Origin: an uncultured Flavobacteriaceae bacterium
GTDB taxonomy: Bacteria; Bacteroidota; Bacteroidia; Flavobacteriales; Flavobacteriaceae
Assembly: GCA_937923515.1 (NCBI GenBank)
Contig: CALDUF010000068.1
Coordinates: 1 to 51,309 of the forward strand
Direction of reading: 5' to 3'
DNA: 51,309 nt
The position numbers and the translations under genes are program-made. Below the pieces are notes generated by a model, which was given only the letters and a program-made list of their open reading frames with translations, made no database searches and was not told the DNA's origin. Of the stretch, positions 17,860 to 27,079 are shown piece after piece. Position 1 is the first letter of the stretch. Every line of letters begins with the position of its first letter.

Positions 17860-18225
17860 ATGAAAACAACACCCGAACATAACGAACGTATACGAACCAT
17901 GAAGTTTTTTTCAGTATATCCTCATTATGTTTCAAAAGTTGAAAAAAAGGGTAGAACCAAGCAGGAATTGCATGAAGTAATTACATGGTTAACTGGCTTT
18001 GATGCTGCTAAAATTCAAGAAATGATAGACCGTAAAGTTACCTTTGAAACGTTTTTTGGTGAAGCTAAACTCAACCCTAATGCAGCACTAATTAAAGGTG
18101 TGATTTGTGGTTATCGTATCGAAGATATTGATAATGCTTTAACCCAAAAGTGTAGATACTTAGATAAATTAGTTGATGAATTGGCAAAGGGTAGGAAAAT
18201 GGAAAAGATTTTACGTTCTAACTAA
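17860..18225 (+). CDS. DUF2200 domain-containing protein
   Basis: This 121-residue soluble protein matches the DUF2200 family throughout: RTMKFFSVYPHYVSKVEKKGRT, LHEVITWLTGFD, VTFETFFGEAKLNPNA and IKGVICGYRIEDI. The fold is small and alpha-helical and the function is unknown. It is the last gene of the forward run; a strong hairpin at 18267-18296 separates it from the convergent groEL gene. Confidence 0.9.
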   Translation: MKTTPEHNERIRTMKFFSVYPHYVSKVEKKGRTKQELHEVITWLTGFDAAKIQEMIDRKVTFETFFGEAKLNPNAALIKGVICGYRIEDIDNALTQKCRYLDKLVDELAKGRKMEKILRSN

Positions 18226-18266
18226 TTTCAATATTAATTTTAAATAGTAATTTTAAAATCATAAAA

Positions 18267-18296
18267 AAAACGCTTCCAATTATTGGAAGCGTTTTT
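18267..18296. terminator. Bidirectional intrinsic terminator between the DUF2200 gene and groEL
   Basis: The arms CGCTTCCA (18271-18278) and TGGAAGCG (18284-18291) form a perfect stem with an ATTAT loop. A-tract and T-tract flanks on either side extend the pairing and supply a U-run on both strands, fitting termination of the convergent genes. Confidence 0.88.
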
Positions 18297-18364
18297 TAAA
18301 TATATATGTGTACTCAATATACCTAATATGCATAAGTGAAATGCTTATAAATAGCTATTCGCAA

Positions 18365-20011
<1,647 letters not shown>

Positions 20012-20119
20012 TTAAAATTTTAAACGCTCAAAACTCAAATACTAAATTCCAAAAAAGGAATACATTTTACTTGAGGTGAGAATTTTTGTAATTTAATTTT
20101 TAGTTTTTGGAATTTATAA

Positions 20120-20395
20120 TTAGATAATTGCCAGAATATCGGTTTCTCGCATTATTAGGTAATCATTACCCTCTAATTTTAATTCTGTACCTGCATATTT
20201 TCCATATAAAACCGTGTCACCTACTTTAACCGTAATAGGCTCATCTTTTGTGCCTGGGCCAGCAGCTACAACAGTTCCTTTCTGTGGTTTTTCTTTAGCA
20301 TTGTCTGGAATAATAATTCCTGATGCTGTTTTTGTTTCAGCGGCAGCAGGTTCAATAAGAACTCTATCTGCTAATGGTTTAATGTTTACTCCCAT
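20120..20395 (-). CDS. groES: Co-chaperonin GroES (Hsp10)
   Basis: This 91-residue co-chaperonin forms the heptameric lid of GroEL. Recognisable parts are [25 protein letters not shown] with the mobile loop, GTVVAAGPG, and [14 protein letters not shown] with [14 protein letters not shown] at the end. It is first in the groES-groEL operon. The upstream DNA lacks a CIRCE element but has a sigma-54-like promoter and a perfect palindrome (separate entries). Confidence 0.97.
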   Translation of the reverse strand: MGVNIKPLADRVLIEPAAAETKTASGIIIPDNAKEKPQKGTVVAAGPGTKDEPITVKVGDTVLYGKYAGTELKLEGNDYLIMRETDILAII

Positions 20396-20429
20396 TTTGT
20401 TTTATATTTTTTTATTGTTTAAGTTATAT

Positions 20430-20445
20430 TAACGCTTAAGCGTTA
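20430..20445. promoter_or_regulatory. Perfect 16-bp palindrome upstream of groES
   Basis: TAACGCTTAAGCGTTA reads the same on both strands. It sits 35 bases before the groES start codon and directly downstream of the sigma-54-like promoter, where transcription would begin. The placement suggests an operator or a 5' UTR hairpin. It does not resemble the HrcA CIRCE box. Confidence 0.6.
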
Positions 20446-20461
20446 TGCTAAAAATGTGCCA
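20446..20461 (-). promoter_or_regulatory. Sigma-54 (RpoN)-like promoter of groESL
   Basis: On the minus strand the sequence TGGCACATTTTTAGCA has GG and GC exactly ten bases apart, as in the RpoN consensus TGGCAC-N5-TTGC; the only clear deviation is TA instead of TT before the GC. It would start transcription about 40 bases before the groES ATG. No full TAnnTTTG box is present in this control region. Confidence 0.5.
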
Positions 20462-20641
20462 TGGTGTAGTGACTGACAAACTTGCAGAACAATTGTACTT
20501 GTCTAGCACAAACCGCTGGGGGTTATGACGTATTATGCGTAAAAATTGACAGAACACTTTGTTGAAAATAAAGGTGTATTTATTACTACACCGTATAATT
20601 TTGTTGAATTTTTATTGTGTATGTCTGTTGTTATATAACAT

Positions 20642-20669
20642 AAAAAAAGCCAACTTTTTAAGTTGGCTT
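20642..20669 (-). terminator. Intrinsic terminator after secG
   Basis: AAGCCAACTT (20647-20656) and AAGTTGGCTT (20660-20669) form a perfect ten-pair stem with a three-base loop. On the minus strand it is followed by a run of seven T. It ends the miaB-to-secG transcript before groES. Confidence 0.9.
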
Positions 20670-20697
20670 AGTTTTTATATGTTTTGAAATACAGTGG

Positions 20698-21054
20698 TTA
20701 GTTCTCAGGATTTTCAGTTGCTGGAAGTGGTTGTGCTGTATTTTCTGGTAATGCTTGTGGTAAAGGTTGTGCTGTTGCATCAGCATCTAAAGCTTTAGAA
20801 TCTGTTGTGCCATCTCCTCCTGTTCCAATTGTTATGTTAGATACTAGTATAAGTACCAGTAGTAATGTTGCTAAAGTCCACGTACTTTTATCTAAAAAGT
20901 CTGTGGTTTTTTTAACACCACCTAATTGCTGTGTGCCACCACCACCAAATGATGATGATAAGCCGCCTCCTTTAGGGTTTTGTACCATAATTACTACTAC
21001 TAGTAAAAATGCTACAACTACGATAAGGATTAAAAATATTGTAAACGTACCCAT
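20698..21054 (-). CDS. secG: Preprotein translocase subunit SecG
   Basis: This 118-residue inner-membrane protein is the small accessory subunit of SecYEG. Two hydrophobic helices flank the family core VVVIMVQNPKGGGLSSSFGGGG followed by KTTDFLDKSTWTLA. The C-terminal extension is rich in Ala, Pro and Gln (repeating AQPLP), which is longer than the minimal SecG and probably disordered. It is the last gene before a strong terminator, five bases after the TPR gene. Confidence 0.93.
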   Translation of the reverse strand: MGTFTIFLILIVVVAFLLVVVIMVQNPKGGGLSSSFGGGGTQQLGGVKKTTDFLDKSTWTLATLLLVLILVSNITIGTGGDGTTDSKALDADATAQPLPQALPENTAQPLPATENPEN

Positions 21055-21059
21055 TATTG

Positions 21060-21986
21060 TTATGTGTTATATTCTTGTAATTGTTCTATTGCTTTAATTT
21101 GGTTTGCAAAGAAACTACTTTTTTCTGGATATTTCAAACTTAAAATTTTATACGATTGGATAGCCTTTTTGTAGTTTTTTTGCTCTAAATAAATACGCGC
21201 TAAAGTCTCTGTCATTAAGGCTTCGGGTTGTTTTGTGCGCGTTTTTGCTAAATTTTCTTTTGGTGCAGAAGATTTTACAGGTGCAATTTTAGGGTTTTCA
21301 GCAATAAACTTATCTACTATTTTGTTTTGTGTTGTTTTTTTGTGTGCTGTAGTTATTTGGTGTGCTTCTACAGCATTGTTTCTTTGTATTGGCTTTAAGC
21401 GTGTAAGTTTTAGCCATTCGTTAAAAGAATGTGTTTCACGTTTATTAAACTGCAATGGTTTACCAATGTTTAGAATATCTTCTGCTGTAGCTTCTTGAGT
21501 TTTTGTGTGATGGGTTGCGTTCTCAATAACATCAGATTCATCTAGTTTAAAATTAATGGTTTTTAATTCTGAAGGGTTTTTAGGTTGAAATAATTCTGGA
21601 TCTAAAACGCCTGAAGTGTCTTTAATTTGTTGTTTTAAAGTGTCATCAATTTTTAAGCTTTTATTTACTGAAATATCGTCGGCATTTACATCAATATCAT
21701 TTAAATATGTGATATTTTGTTTAATGATTTTAGAAATTTCATTTTGGATAAAAGTATCAGATGTGATAAAATCAAAAAGGATACTTCTATCTGTAGTATG
21801 TGCCGCCGTTAGTTTTAATGCTTGGTTATATGCGGTGCTTTCCTGTTGCTTTAAACCTTTAAGGTATAGGGCTTTGGCAGATTGAAAATACGGGTATTCT
21901 TTAATAATAGATGCTAAAGCCTCAGTTTTTTGAGGATTTATCTGTTGCGGATTTTGCAATAATGATGTGAAATCGTGACTATTCAA
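21060..21986 (-). CDS. Tetratricopeptide repeat protein
   Basis: This 308-residue protein has a helical N-terminal part (residues 1-80: SLLQNPQQINPQKTEALASIIKEYPYFQSAKALYL), a polar low-complexity middle, and a C-terminal TPR-like unit (TETLARIYLEQKNYKKAIQSYKILSLKYPEKSSFF). No signal peptide is visible, so it is probably cytoplasmic. It lies six bases after lptE and five before secG, an arrangement I recognise as common in flavobacteria. A link to envelope biogenesis is inferred only from position. Confidence 0.8.
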   Translation of the reverse strand: MNSHDFTSLLQNPQQINPQKTEALASIIKEYPYFQSAKALYLKGLKQQESTAYNQALKLTAAHTTDRSILFDFITSDTFIQNEISKIIKQNITYLNDIDVNADDISVNKSLKIDDTLKQQIKDTSGVLDPELFQPKNPSELKTINFKLDESDVIENATHHTKTQEATAEDILNIGKPLQFNKRETHSFNEWLKLTRLKPIQRNNAVEAHQITTAHKKTTQNKIVDKFIAENPKIAPVKSSAPKENLAKTRTKQPEALMTETLARIYLEQKNYKKAIQSYKILSLKYPEKSSFFANQIKAIEQLQEYNT

Positions 21987-21992
21987 AACTAT

Positions 21993-22508
21993 TTACCATT
22001 TTGCCAAAGAGGCGTTAAATATATCTTGGGTGATGCGTTCAAAAATTTCTTCGATAGCAGTGTCTTTTATTGCTCCTGTTAATTGTGCAGCACCTTCATA
22101 ATCATGAAAAAACGAGAACGTTTGTTCAAATTCTGCTTCGGGATCGTTTTTGTCATAAAAATGCACCTTTACCGAAATAGTTAAACGGTTTTGAGCCGCA
22201 GTAAACGTATTTCCGTCATTTGCCGACGTTGTTGGAGAAATACGATATTCTGTAATTTCACCTTCGTAAACAATATCACCATTAGAATTTACATTATTTA
22301 AATTAGTTTGATTTTCTAAAATAGCAATCATTGTGTTTCTAAAGGTAAGATCTAGTCCTGGTTCTACCAAAAGTGAATTGTTTTCGAAACGATTTACTTG
22401 AAATGTTTTGGTGTCTGAAGATATAGAAGCGCCTGTAAACGAGTAAAAGCCACAACTTGAAAGTGTTAAAACTAGTATTACTATCGGTATATATTTTATG
22501 TGTTTCAT
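21993..22508 (-). CDS. lptE: LptE-family lipopolysaccharide assembly lipoprotein
   Basis: This 171-residue lipoprotein has a signal ending LTLSSC (Cys19) followed by GFYSFTGASI, the usual beginning of Bacteroidota LptE. LptE plugs the LptD barrel that inserts lipopolysaccharide into the outer membrane. Other family-like parts are NRLTISVKVHFYDKNDP and the final IFERITQDIFNASLAKW. The gene lies between the sigma-54 activator and TPR genes on the same strand with small gaps, consistent with one operon. Confidence 0.88.
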   Translation of the reverse strand: MKHIKYIPIVILVLTLSSCGFYSFTGASISSDTKTFQVNRFENNSLLVEPGLDLTFRNTMIAILENQTNLNNVNSNGDIVYEGEITEYRISPTTSANDGNTFTAAQNRLTISVKVHFYDKNDPEAEFEQTFSFFHDYEGAAQLTGAIKDTAIEEIFERITQDIFNASLAKW

Positions 22509-22570
22509 TTAATTTTTAACGAAAAATTACGTGTTATGTTGTAACTTAAAATTACGGCTATCTTCTTTTT

Positions 22571-23842
22571 TTAAAGGTCGTACTGTTTTATTTTTCTGTA
22601 AAGTGTACGCTCACTTATGCCTAGTTCAGACGCTGCTAATTTACGTTTTCCGTTGTGGCGGTCAAGCGATTTTTTTATTAATTCTAATTCTTTGTCTTGT
22701 AATGATAAGGTTTCTTCTTCTTCGATTTCTTCAGCAAAATGATACTTATCACTCGTAGAAGGTTCGTTTACATGCTCTGGTATAGAAAGCACTTCGGGGT
22801 TTTCCACAATATTTTCTTCTTCAAACGAGAAATTATCTTCTACCGCATCAGCATCGCCATAAATTTTTTGAATTAGGTGTTCGTTTTCTTTTTCTACATC
22901 TTTGGTATTTCCGTTTTTCATGAGTTCCATAGTGAGTTTCTTCAAATCATTCAAATCACCTTTCATATCAAAAAGTACTTTGTAAAGAATTTCCCGTTCA
23001 CTACTAAAATCGCTCTCACTTTTAGAGGATTTTACAACTGCTGGTAAATTGGTTGTGCCGCCCACAGGTAAATAGCCTCTTAAAACTTCGGCCGAAACTG
23101 TGCGGTTTTGTTCTAATACCGAAATTTGTTCTGCTACATTACGTAGCTGTCTTATATTACCACTCCAACGGTGTTTTACAAGTAATTGCACCGCATTATC
23201 TGTAAGTTTTACTGTTGGCATTTTATATTTTAATGCAAAATCGCTAGCAAACTTTCTAAAGAGTAAATGTATATCTTCTTGACGTTCGCGAAGCGGTGGT
23301 AAATTAATATCTACAGTACTTAAACGATAGTATAAATCTTCACGAAACTTCTCTTTTTCAATAGCTTCAAACATATTAACGTTTGTTGCAGCCACAATGC
23401 GCACATTGGTTTTTTGTACCTTACTTGAACCTACTTTAATAAACTCGCCATTCTCTAAAACACGTAGCAACCTAACTTGCGTAGTTAACGGTAACTCGCC
23501 AACTTCATCTAAGAAAATGGTACCGCCATCAGCTACTTCAAAATAACCGCTTCTAGTTGAAGTTGCGCCTGTAAACGCTCCCTTTTCGTGCCCAAAAAGT
23601 TCACTATCAATCGTGCCTTCTGGAATTGCACCACAATTTACAGCAATATATTTGTTATGTTTTCTATGTGAAAGTTGGTGTATAATTTTAGGAATACTTT
23701 CTTTACCTACGCCGCTTTCGCCCGTTACTAATACCGAGATATCGGTTGGGGATACACGTATCGCTTTCTCTACAGCACGATTAAGTGCTAAGGTGTTGCC
23801 AATAATGCCAAAGCGTTGCTTTATTGCTTGTATTGATTCCAT
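22571..23842 (-). CDS. Sigma-54-dependent transcriptional activator without receiver domain
   Basis: This 423-residue enhancer-binding protein starts almost directly with the AAA+ domain: Walker A GESGVGKE (41-48), the sigma-54-contacting GAFTGA loop (88-93), and Walker B GGTIFLDE (106-113). A charged linker of about 120 residues follows, then a Fis-type helix-turn-helix (KLAASELGISERTLYRKIKQ) at the end. There is no receiver, GAF or PAS domain at the N-terminus, so its signal input is unclear; control by level or by the linker is possible. It lies two bases after miaB and upstream of lptE. An RpoN-like promoter occurs upstream of nearby groESL. Confidence 0.92.
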   Translation of the reverse strand: MESIQAIKQRFGIIGNTLALNRAVEKAIRVSPTDISVLVTGESGVGKESIPKIIHQLSHRKHNKYIAVNCGAIPEGTIDSELFGHEKGAFTGATSTRSGYFEVADGGTIFLDEVGELPLTTQVRLLRVLENGEFIKVGSSKVQKTNVRIVAATNVNMFEAIEKEKFREDLYYRLSTVDINLPPLRERQEDIHLLFRKFASDFALKYKMPTVKLTDNAVQLLVKHRWSGNIRQLRNVAEQISVLEQNRTVSAEVLRGYLPVGGTTNLPAVVKSSKSESDFSSEREILYKVLFDMKGDLNDLKKLTMELMKNGNTKDVEKENEHLIQKIYGDADAVEDNFSFEEENIVENPEVLSIPEHVNEPSTSDKYHFAEEIEEEETLSLQDKELELIKKSLDRHNGKRKLAASELGISERTLYRKIKQYDL

Positions 23843-23844
23843 AT

Positions 23845-25323
23845 TTATAATTCTGAATTCTGAATTTTGGATTCAGAATTGTTTTCTGAATACCCTACAG
23901 CTTCACCAATTAATGTTGCACTTGTACAATCTATAATTTTAACATTCACAAAATCACCTACTTTATAATTTCCTTTAGGAAACACCACTACCGTATTTTG
24001 CGTATTTCTACCAGACCAATGTGCATCAGAGCGTTTTGATGGCTTTTCTATTAAAACCTCTTCGGTCTTTCCAATATGTTGTTGCGTACGCATTAAACTA
24101 TGTTTTTGTTGTAGCGCAATGATTTCATTGAGACGACGTTTTTTAATAGCGTTTGGAATATCATCCTCCATTTTACGTTCTGCTAGTGTGCCAGGGCGCT
24201 CCGAATAAGCAAACATAAACCCAAAGTCGTATTTTACATATTCCATTAGGCTTAATGTGTCTTGATGGTCTTCTTCAGTTTCCGTAGGGAAACCAGCAAT
24301 CATATCCTGACTTATGGCGCAATCTGGTATTAAACGTTTGATGTTATCAATCAACTCAAAATATGCTTCGCGAGTATGCAAACGATTCATTTCCTTAAGT
24401 ATACGGTTACTGCCGCTTTGCACAGGTAAATGAATGTAATTACAAATGTTTCTATGTTTAGCCATAGTTTCAATAACATCTAGCGTGAAATCTTGCGGAT
24501 TAGATGTTGAAAAACGAAAACGCATTTTAGGTTGCGCTTTAGCACACATATCTAAGAGCATCGCAAAATTAACAGCTGTTGCTTGTTGCAGCTCACTGGC
24601 TTTGTCGAAATCCTTTTTCAATCCGCCACCATACCATAAGTAACTATCTACGTTTTGCCCTAAAAGCGTAACTTCTTTATAGCCTTTATTCCATAAATCG
24701 TTTATCTCTTCAATTATACTCTGCGAATCTCTACTACGTTCGCGACCGCGTGTAAAAGGCACTACACAAAAGGTACACATGTTATCGCAACCACGGGTTA
24801 TGGATACAAAAGCAGTAACGCCATTTGTGTTTAAACGCACAGGCGCAATATCGCCGTAAGTTTCTTCTTTTGATAAAATAACGTTTATAGCATCTCTACC
24901 ATCTTCAACTTCAGCTAAAAGATTTGGCAAATCTTTATATGCGTCGGGGCCTACAACTAAATCTACTATTTTTTCTTCTTCAAGAAATTTACTTTTTAAA
25001 CGTTCTGCCATACAACCTAAAACGCCCACTTTCATGTTAGGGTTTTGTGTTTGTTTTACAGCGTTATATTTTTCTAAACGTTTTCTTACGGTTTGTTCTG
25101 CCTTATCACGAATAGAGCAAGTGTTTACTAAAACCAAATCGGCTTCTTCTAAATTTTGGGTGGTATTGTAGCCTTGATCGTTTAAAATTGAAGCAACAAT
25201 CTCACTATCACTAAAATTCATTTGGCAGCCATAACTTTCAATAAAAAGCTTGCGTGTGTTTCCTTCTTTTTTATCAAGAACTAAGGATTCTCCCTGTTTA
25301 TTTTCGTCTATAATCTTTTCCAT
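23845..25323 (-). CDS. miaB: tRNA-2-methylthio-N6-dimethylallyladenosine synthase MiaB
   Basis: This 492-residue radical-SAM enzyme adds a methylthio group to i6A37 of tRNA. The N-terminal UPF0004 domain carries the auxiliary Fe-S cysteines (YGCQMNFSDSE, VNTCSIRDKAE, VLGCMAERLK). The radical-SAM core has GCDNMCTFC (about 178-185), and a C-terminal TRAM domain (VLIEKPSKRS through VKIIDCTSATLIGEAVG) binds tRNA. The QMN and RDKAE motifs separate it from RimO. It is first in a minus-strand run (miaB, sigma-54 activator, lptE, TPR, secG) and has its own promoter just upstream. Confidence 0.95.
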   Translation of the reverse strand: MEKIIDENKQGESLVLDKKEGNTRKLFIESYGCQMNFSDSEIVASILNDQGYNTTQNLEEADLVLVNTCSIRDKAEQTVRKRLEKYNAVKQTQNPNMKVGVLGCMAERLKSKFLEEEKIVDLVVGPDAYKDLPNLLAEVEDGRDAINVILSKEETYGDIAPVRLNTNGVTAFVSITRGCDNMCTFCVVPFTRGRERSRDSQSIIEEINDLWNKGYKEVTLLGQNVDSYLWYGGGLKKDFDKASELQQATAVNFAMLLDMCAKAQPKMRFRFSTSNPQDFTLDVIETMAKHRNICNYIHLPVQSGSNRILKEMNRLHTREAYFELIDNIKRLIPDCAISQDMIAGFPTETEEDHQDTLSLMEYVKYDFGFMFAYSERPGTLAERKMEDDIPNAIKKRRLNEIIALQQKHSLMRTQQHIGKTEEVLIEKPSKRSDAHWSGRNTQNTVVVFPKGNYKVGDFVNVKIIDCTSATLIGEAVGYSENNSESKIQNSEL

Positions 25324-25358
25324 AATGTAATAAGACCATCAAAAGGTCAATAAGTGTG

Positions 25359-25390
25359 CAAAGATACAATTAAAATAGATTTTATGACAA
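25359..25390 (-). promoter_or_regulatory. Housekeeping-type promoter of miaB
   Basis: On the minus strand TATCTTTG occupies 25366-25359 and a TTG occupies 25390-25388, separated by 21 bases, close to the Bacteroidota TTG-N19/20-TAnnTTTG pattern. The leader to the miaB start is about 30 bases. Confidence 0.7.
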
Positions 25391-25398
25391 AGTGTCAT
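25384..25398. repeat. Inverted repeat ATGACA-AAG-TGTCAT at the miaB promoter
   Basis: Six-base arms flank a three-base centre. It overlaps the -33 element of the miaB promoter, a position suited to an operator. A TGACA word also occurs twice upstream of groES. Confidence 0.5.
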
Positions 25399-25670
25399 AT
25401 ATAAATTAAAAATAAATACGTTCTTGTGCAGGCTTTGTTAAGCTGTATTTACGTGAATTATTTGTTAGGAATGCTCATTTTAAATTAGAGCTTTTATATT
25501 TAGATGCTAAAATATAAAGATGTTTTTGCGCAACCAATGCTTCTATTTTGTATCTAATTTTTATAAGTTGTATTTAAAATTCTAAATCGCAAAAAAGGAA
25601 ATAGTTTTTTGATGTGTTTTAAATGTAATGCAAAAGCTTTTGAAGCTAGATTGCTAATTATAAAATAATA

Positions 25671-26105
25671 ATGAAGAAAATAGGTTTTTTAATTCTAGTA
25701 ATGCTTTGTTTTTTGAGTACACAATGTGATGAGGATGCGCTATCAGATTTAGAAGTTTTTTGTGATGCCTCAGTGGTAGTTGATGCATCGGTGTTTGATG
25801 ATTTGGTTTCTGATGATTTTCAATTTGTTGATGTTAGTCTTATTGGCGATTGCTTAAGTATTGAGATTGGTGCATCTGGTTGTGATGCGCAAACATGGGC
25901 TTTTACTTTGGTAGACTCTGGTGCAATTGCAGAGTCTCTCCCTGAACAGCGCAACTTAAAATTGAAATTAGAAAACACTGAAGTGTGTACGGCTTTTTTT
26001 AGAACAAATGTATCTTTTGATATTAGCGCGTTACAAATAAACGGTAGCAATAAAATTATTTTGAATTTAGAAGGATGGGATAATAGTATAACTTATACAT
26101 ATTAA
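25671..26105 (+). CDS. Hypothetical lipoprotein
   Basis: This 144-residue protein has a hydrophobic N-terminus ending LSTQCDEDALSD, consistent with a lipoprotein signal cleaved before Cys19; Gln before the Cys is unusual. The acidic residues right after the Cys resemble the export tag of surface lipoproteins in Bacteroidota. The mature part contains four further cysteines (FCDASV, IGDCLS, SGCDAQ, EVCTAF), enough for two disulfides, and a beta-rich pattern. I do not recognise the family. It stands alone, with a terminator at 26223-26250 downstream. Confidence 0.65.
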   Translation: MKKIGFLILVMLCFLSTQCDEDALSDLEVFCDASVVVDASVFDDLVSDDFQFVDVSLIGDCLSIEIGASGCDAQTWAFTLVDSGAIAESLPEQRNLKLKLENTEVCTAFFRTNVSFDISALQINGSNKIILNLEGWDNSITYTY

Positions 26106-26222
26106 AATATGTAAAGAGTTGCTAATTAATGATAATACTAAGGTTTAATAGAAATATATGATAAACGACGTGGCGCTAATGCGCACATATTTTTAAACTA
26201 AACTAAAACTAACGTTGTTGGA

Positions 26223-26250
26223 AAAATCTGCTTTCGGGCAGATTTTTTTG
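26223..26250 (+). terminator. Intrinsic terminator upstream of the paralogous membrane genes
   Basis: AAAATCTGC (26223-26231) and GCAGATTTT (26238-26246) form a nine-pair stem with a TTTCGG loop, followed by a T-run. It probably ends the orphan lipoprotein transcript, about 120 bases after its stop. Confidence 0.8.
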
Positions 26251-26295
26251 TGTATAATTGTATTTAAATAACATAACCAATCCAATCATTATTGT

Positions 26296-27069
26296 ATGCA
26301 TTCATACGACGTTTTAAAGCAAAAAATAGACAACCCACCACATTTAGATTTTGGAGATATTATTAGTGAAGCTATAGAATTGTTTAAAAAAGTATGGGTT
26401 AAGGGCTTTTTAATGGTTTTGATTTTAATTGTAGTTGCTGTTATGTTAAGTTTTATTTTTCAAGCTATAGGTTTAGCCGTAGATCCTTCTATACTAATGG
26501 ACGGCATTACTATAGATTCACTAACATCCTTTTATGCCCAAAATGCACTATACAGTTTACCACAAACCATATTAATAAGCGCACTTACTATTGCATTGTT
26601 AGCAGGGTTTTACCGTATGTGTAAACAAGTGGTAACGGGGCAGCCACAAACCGATGATTATTTTTATTTTTTCAATAAAACGTATTTTTCAAAAGCATTA
26701 ATGCTAGGTATTATTTATGCGATTATAGCTGCTATAGCGCAAGCCCTATTTTTATTACCTTACATTTATGTGTTTGTACCGCTATCTTATTTTGCGATTA
26801 TATTTTCTAATAATCCGGAGTTAAGTGAAGTAGAAATTGTAAAACTAAGTTTTGCTTTAGGGAATAAAAAATGGTTGGTTAGTTTTGGAGCTATGCTTGT
26901 ATGTGCAATTATAGGTATGCTGGGTGTAATAGCTTGCTTTATAGGTATCGTGTTAACTATCAGTATTGCATATTTACCTGTGTTTTTAATTTATAAGGAA
27001 GTGATTGGTTTTGATGATCGTAACGAAATTGATTTTATAGGAACTAATACAGAAGAAGATAGATTTTAA
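26296..27069 (+). CDS. Multi-pass membrane protein, first of a tandem pair
   Basis: This 257-residue protein has about six membrane helices. A cytoplasmic-looking N-terminus (LDFGDIISEAIELFKKVW) precedes the first helix. It shares with the next gene the N-terminal block, a DDYFYFFNKTYFSKA loop, LGNKKWLVSFG and a C-terminal YKEVIGFDDRNEIDFIG. The layout resembles membrane-domain proteins of the DUF975/GDPD-membrane-domain kind, often loosely annotated in flavobacteria, but I cannot name the family with confidence and no enzymatic motif is visible. Ten bases separate it from its paralogue. Confidence 0.7.
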   Translation: MHSYDVLKQKIDNPPHLDFGDIISEAIELFKKVWVKGFLMVLILIVVAVMLSFIFQAIGLAVDPSILMDGITIDSLTSFYAQNALYSLPQTILISALTIALLAGFYRMCKQVVTGQPQTDDYFYFFNKTYFSKALMLGIIYAIIAAIAQALFLLPYIYVFVPLSYFAIIFSNNPELSEVEIVKLSFALGNKKWLVSFGAMLVCAIIGMLGVIACFIGIVLTISIAYLPVFLIYKEVIGFDDRNEIDFIGTNTEEDRF

Positions 27070-27079
27070 AATTTTAAAT

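Larger units (their letters stand above)
20396..20697. other. Gap between groES and secG: control region and terminator
   Basis: No gene is visible in these 302 bases. From the groES side it holds an AT-rich leader, the 16-bp palindrome, the sigma-54-like promoter, and two TGACA words in the same orientation (ACTGACAAACTT at 20472-20483 and ATTGACAGAACACTTT near 20545-20560) that could be activator sites. The side next to secG holds the secG terminator. Confidence 0.6.
25324..25670. other. Gap between divergent miaB and the orphan lipoprotein gene
   Basis: These 347 bases are very AT-rich and hold no credible gene on either strand. The left third has the miaB promoter and its overlapping inverted repeat. 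The right end has a 12-base palindrome CAAAAGCTTTTG (25631-25642), 29 bases before the lipoprotein start. The centre shows nothing I can assign. Confidence 0.6.

Noticed and set aside
20396-20640. CIRCE (HrcA) operator upstream of groES
   Set aside because: No TTAGCACTC-N9-GAGTGCTAA-like repeat is present; the only perfect palindrome is unrelated.
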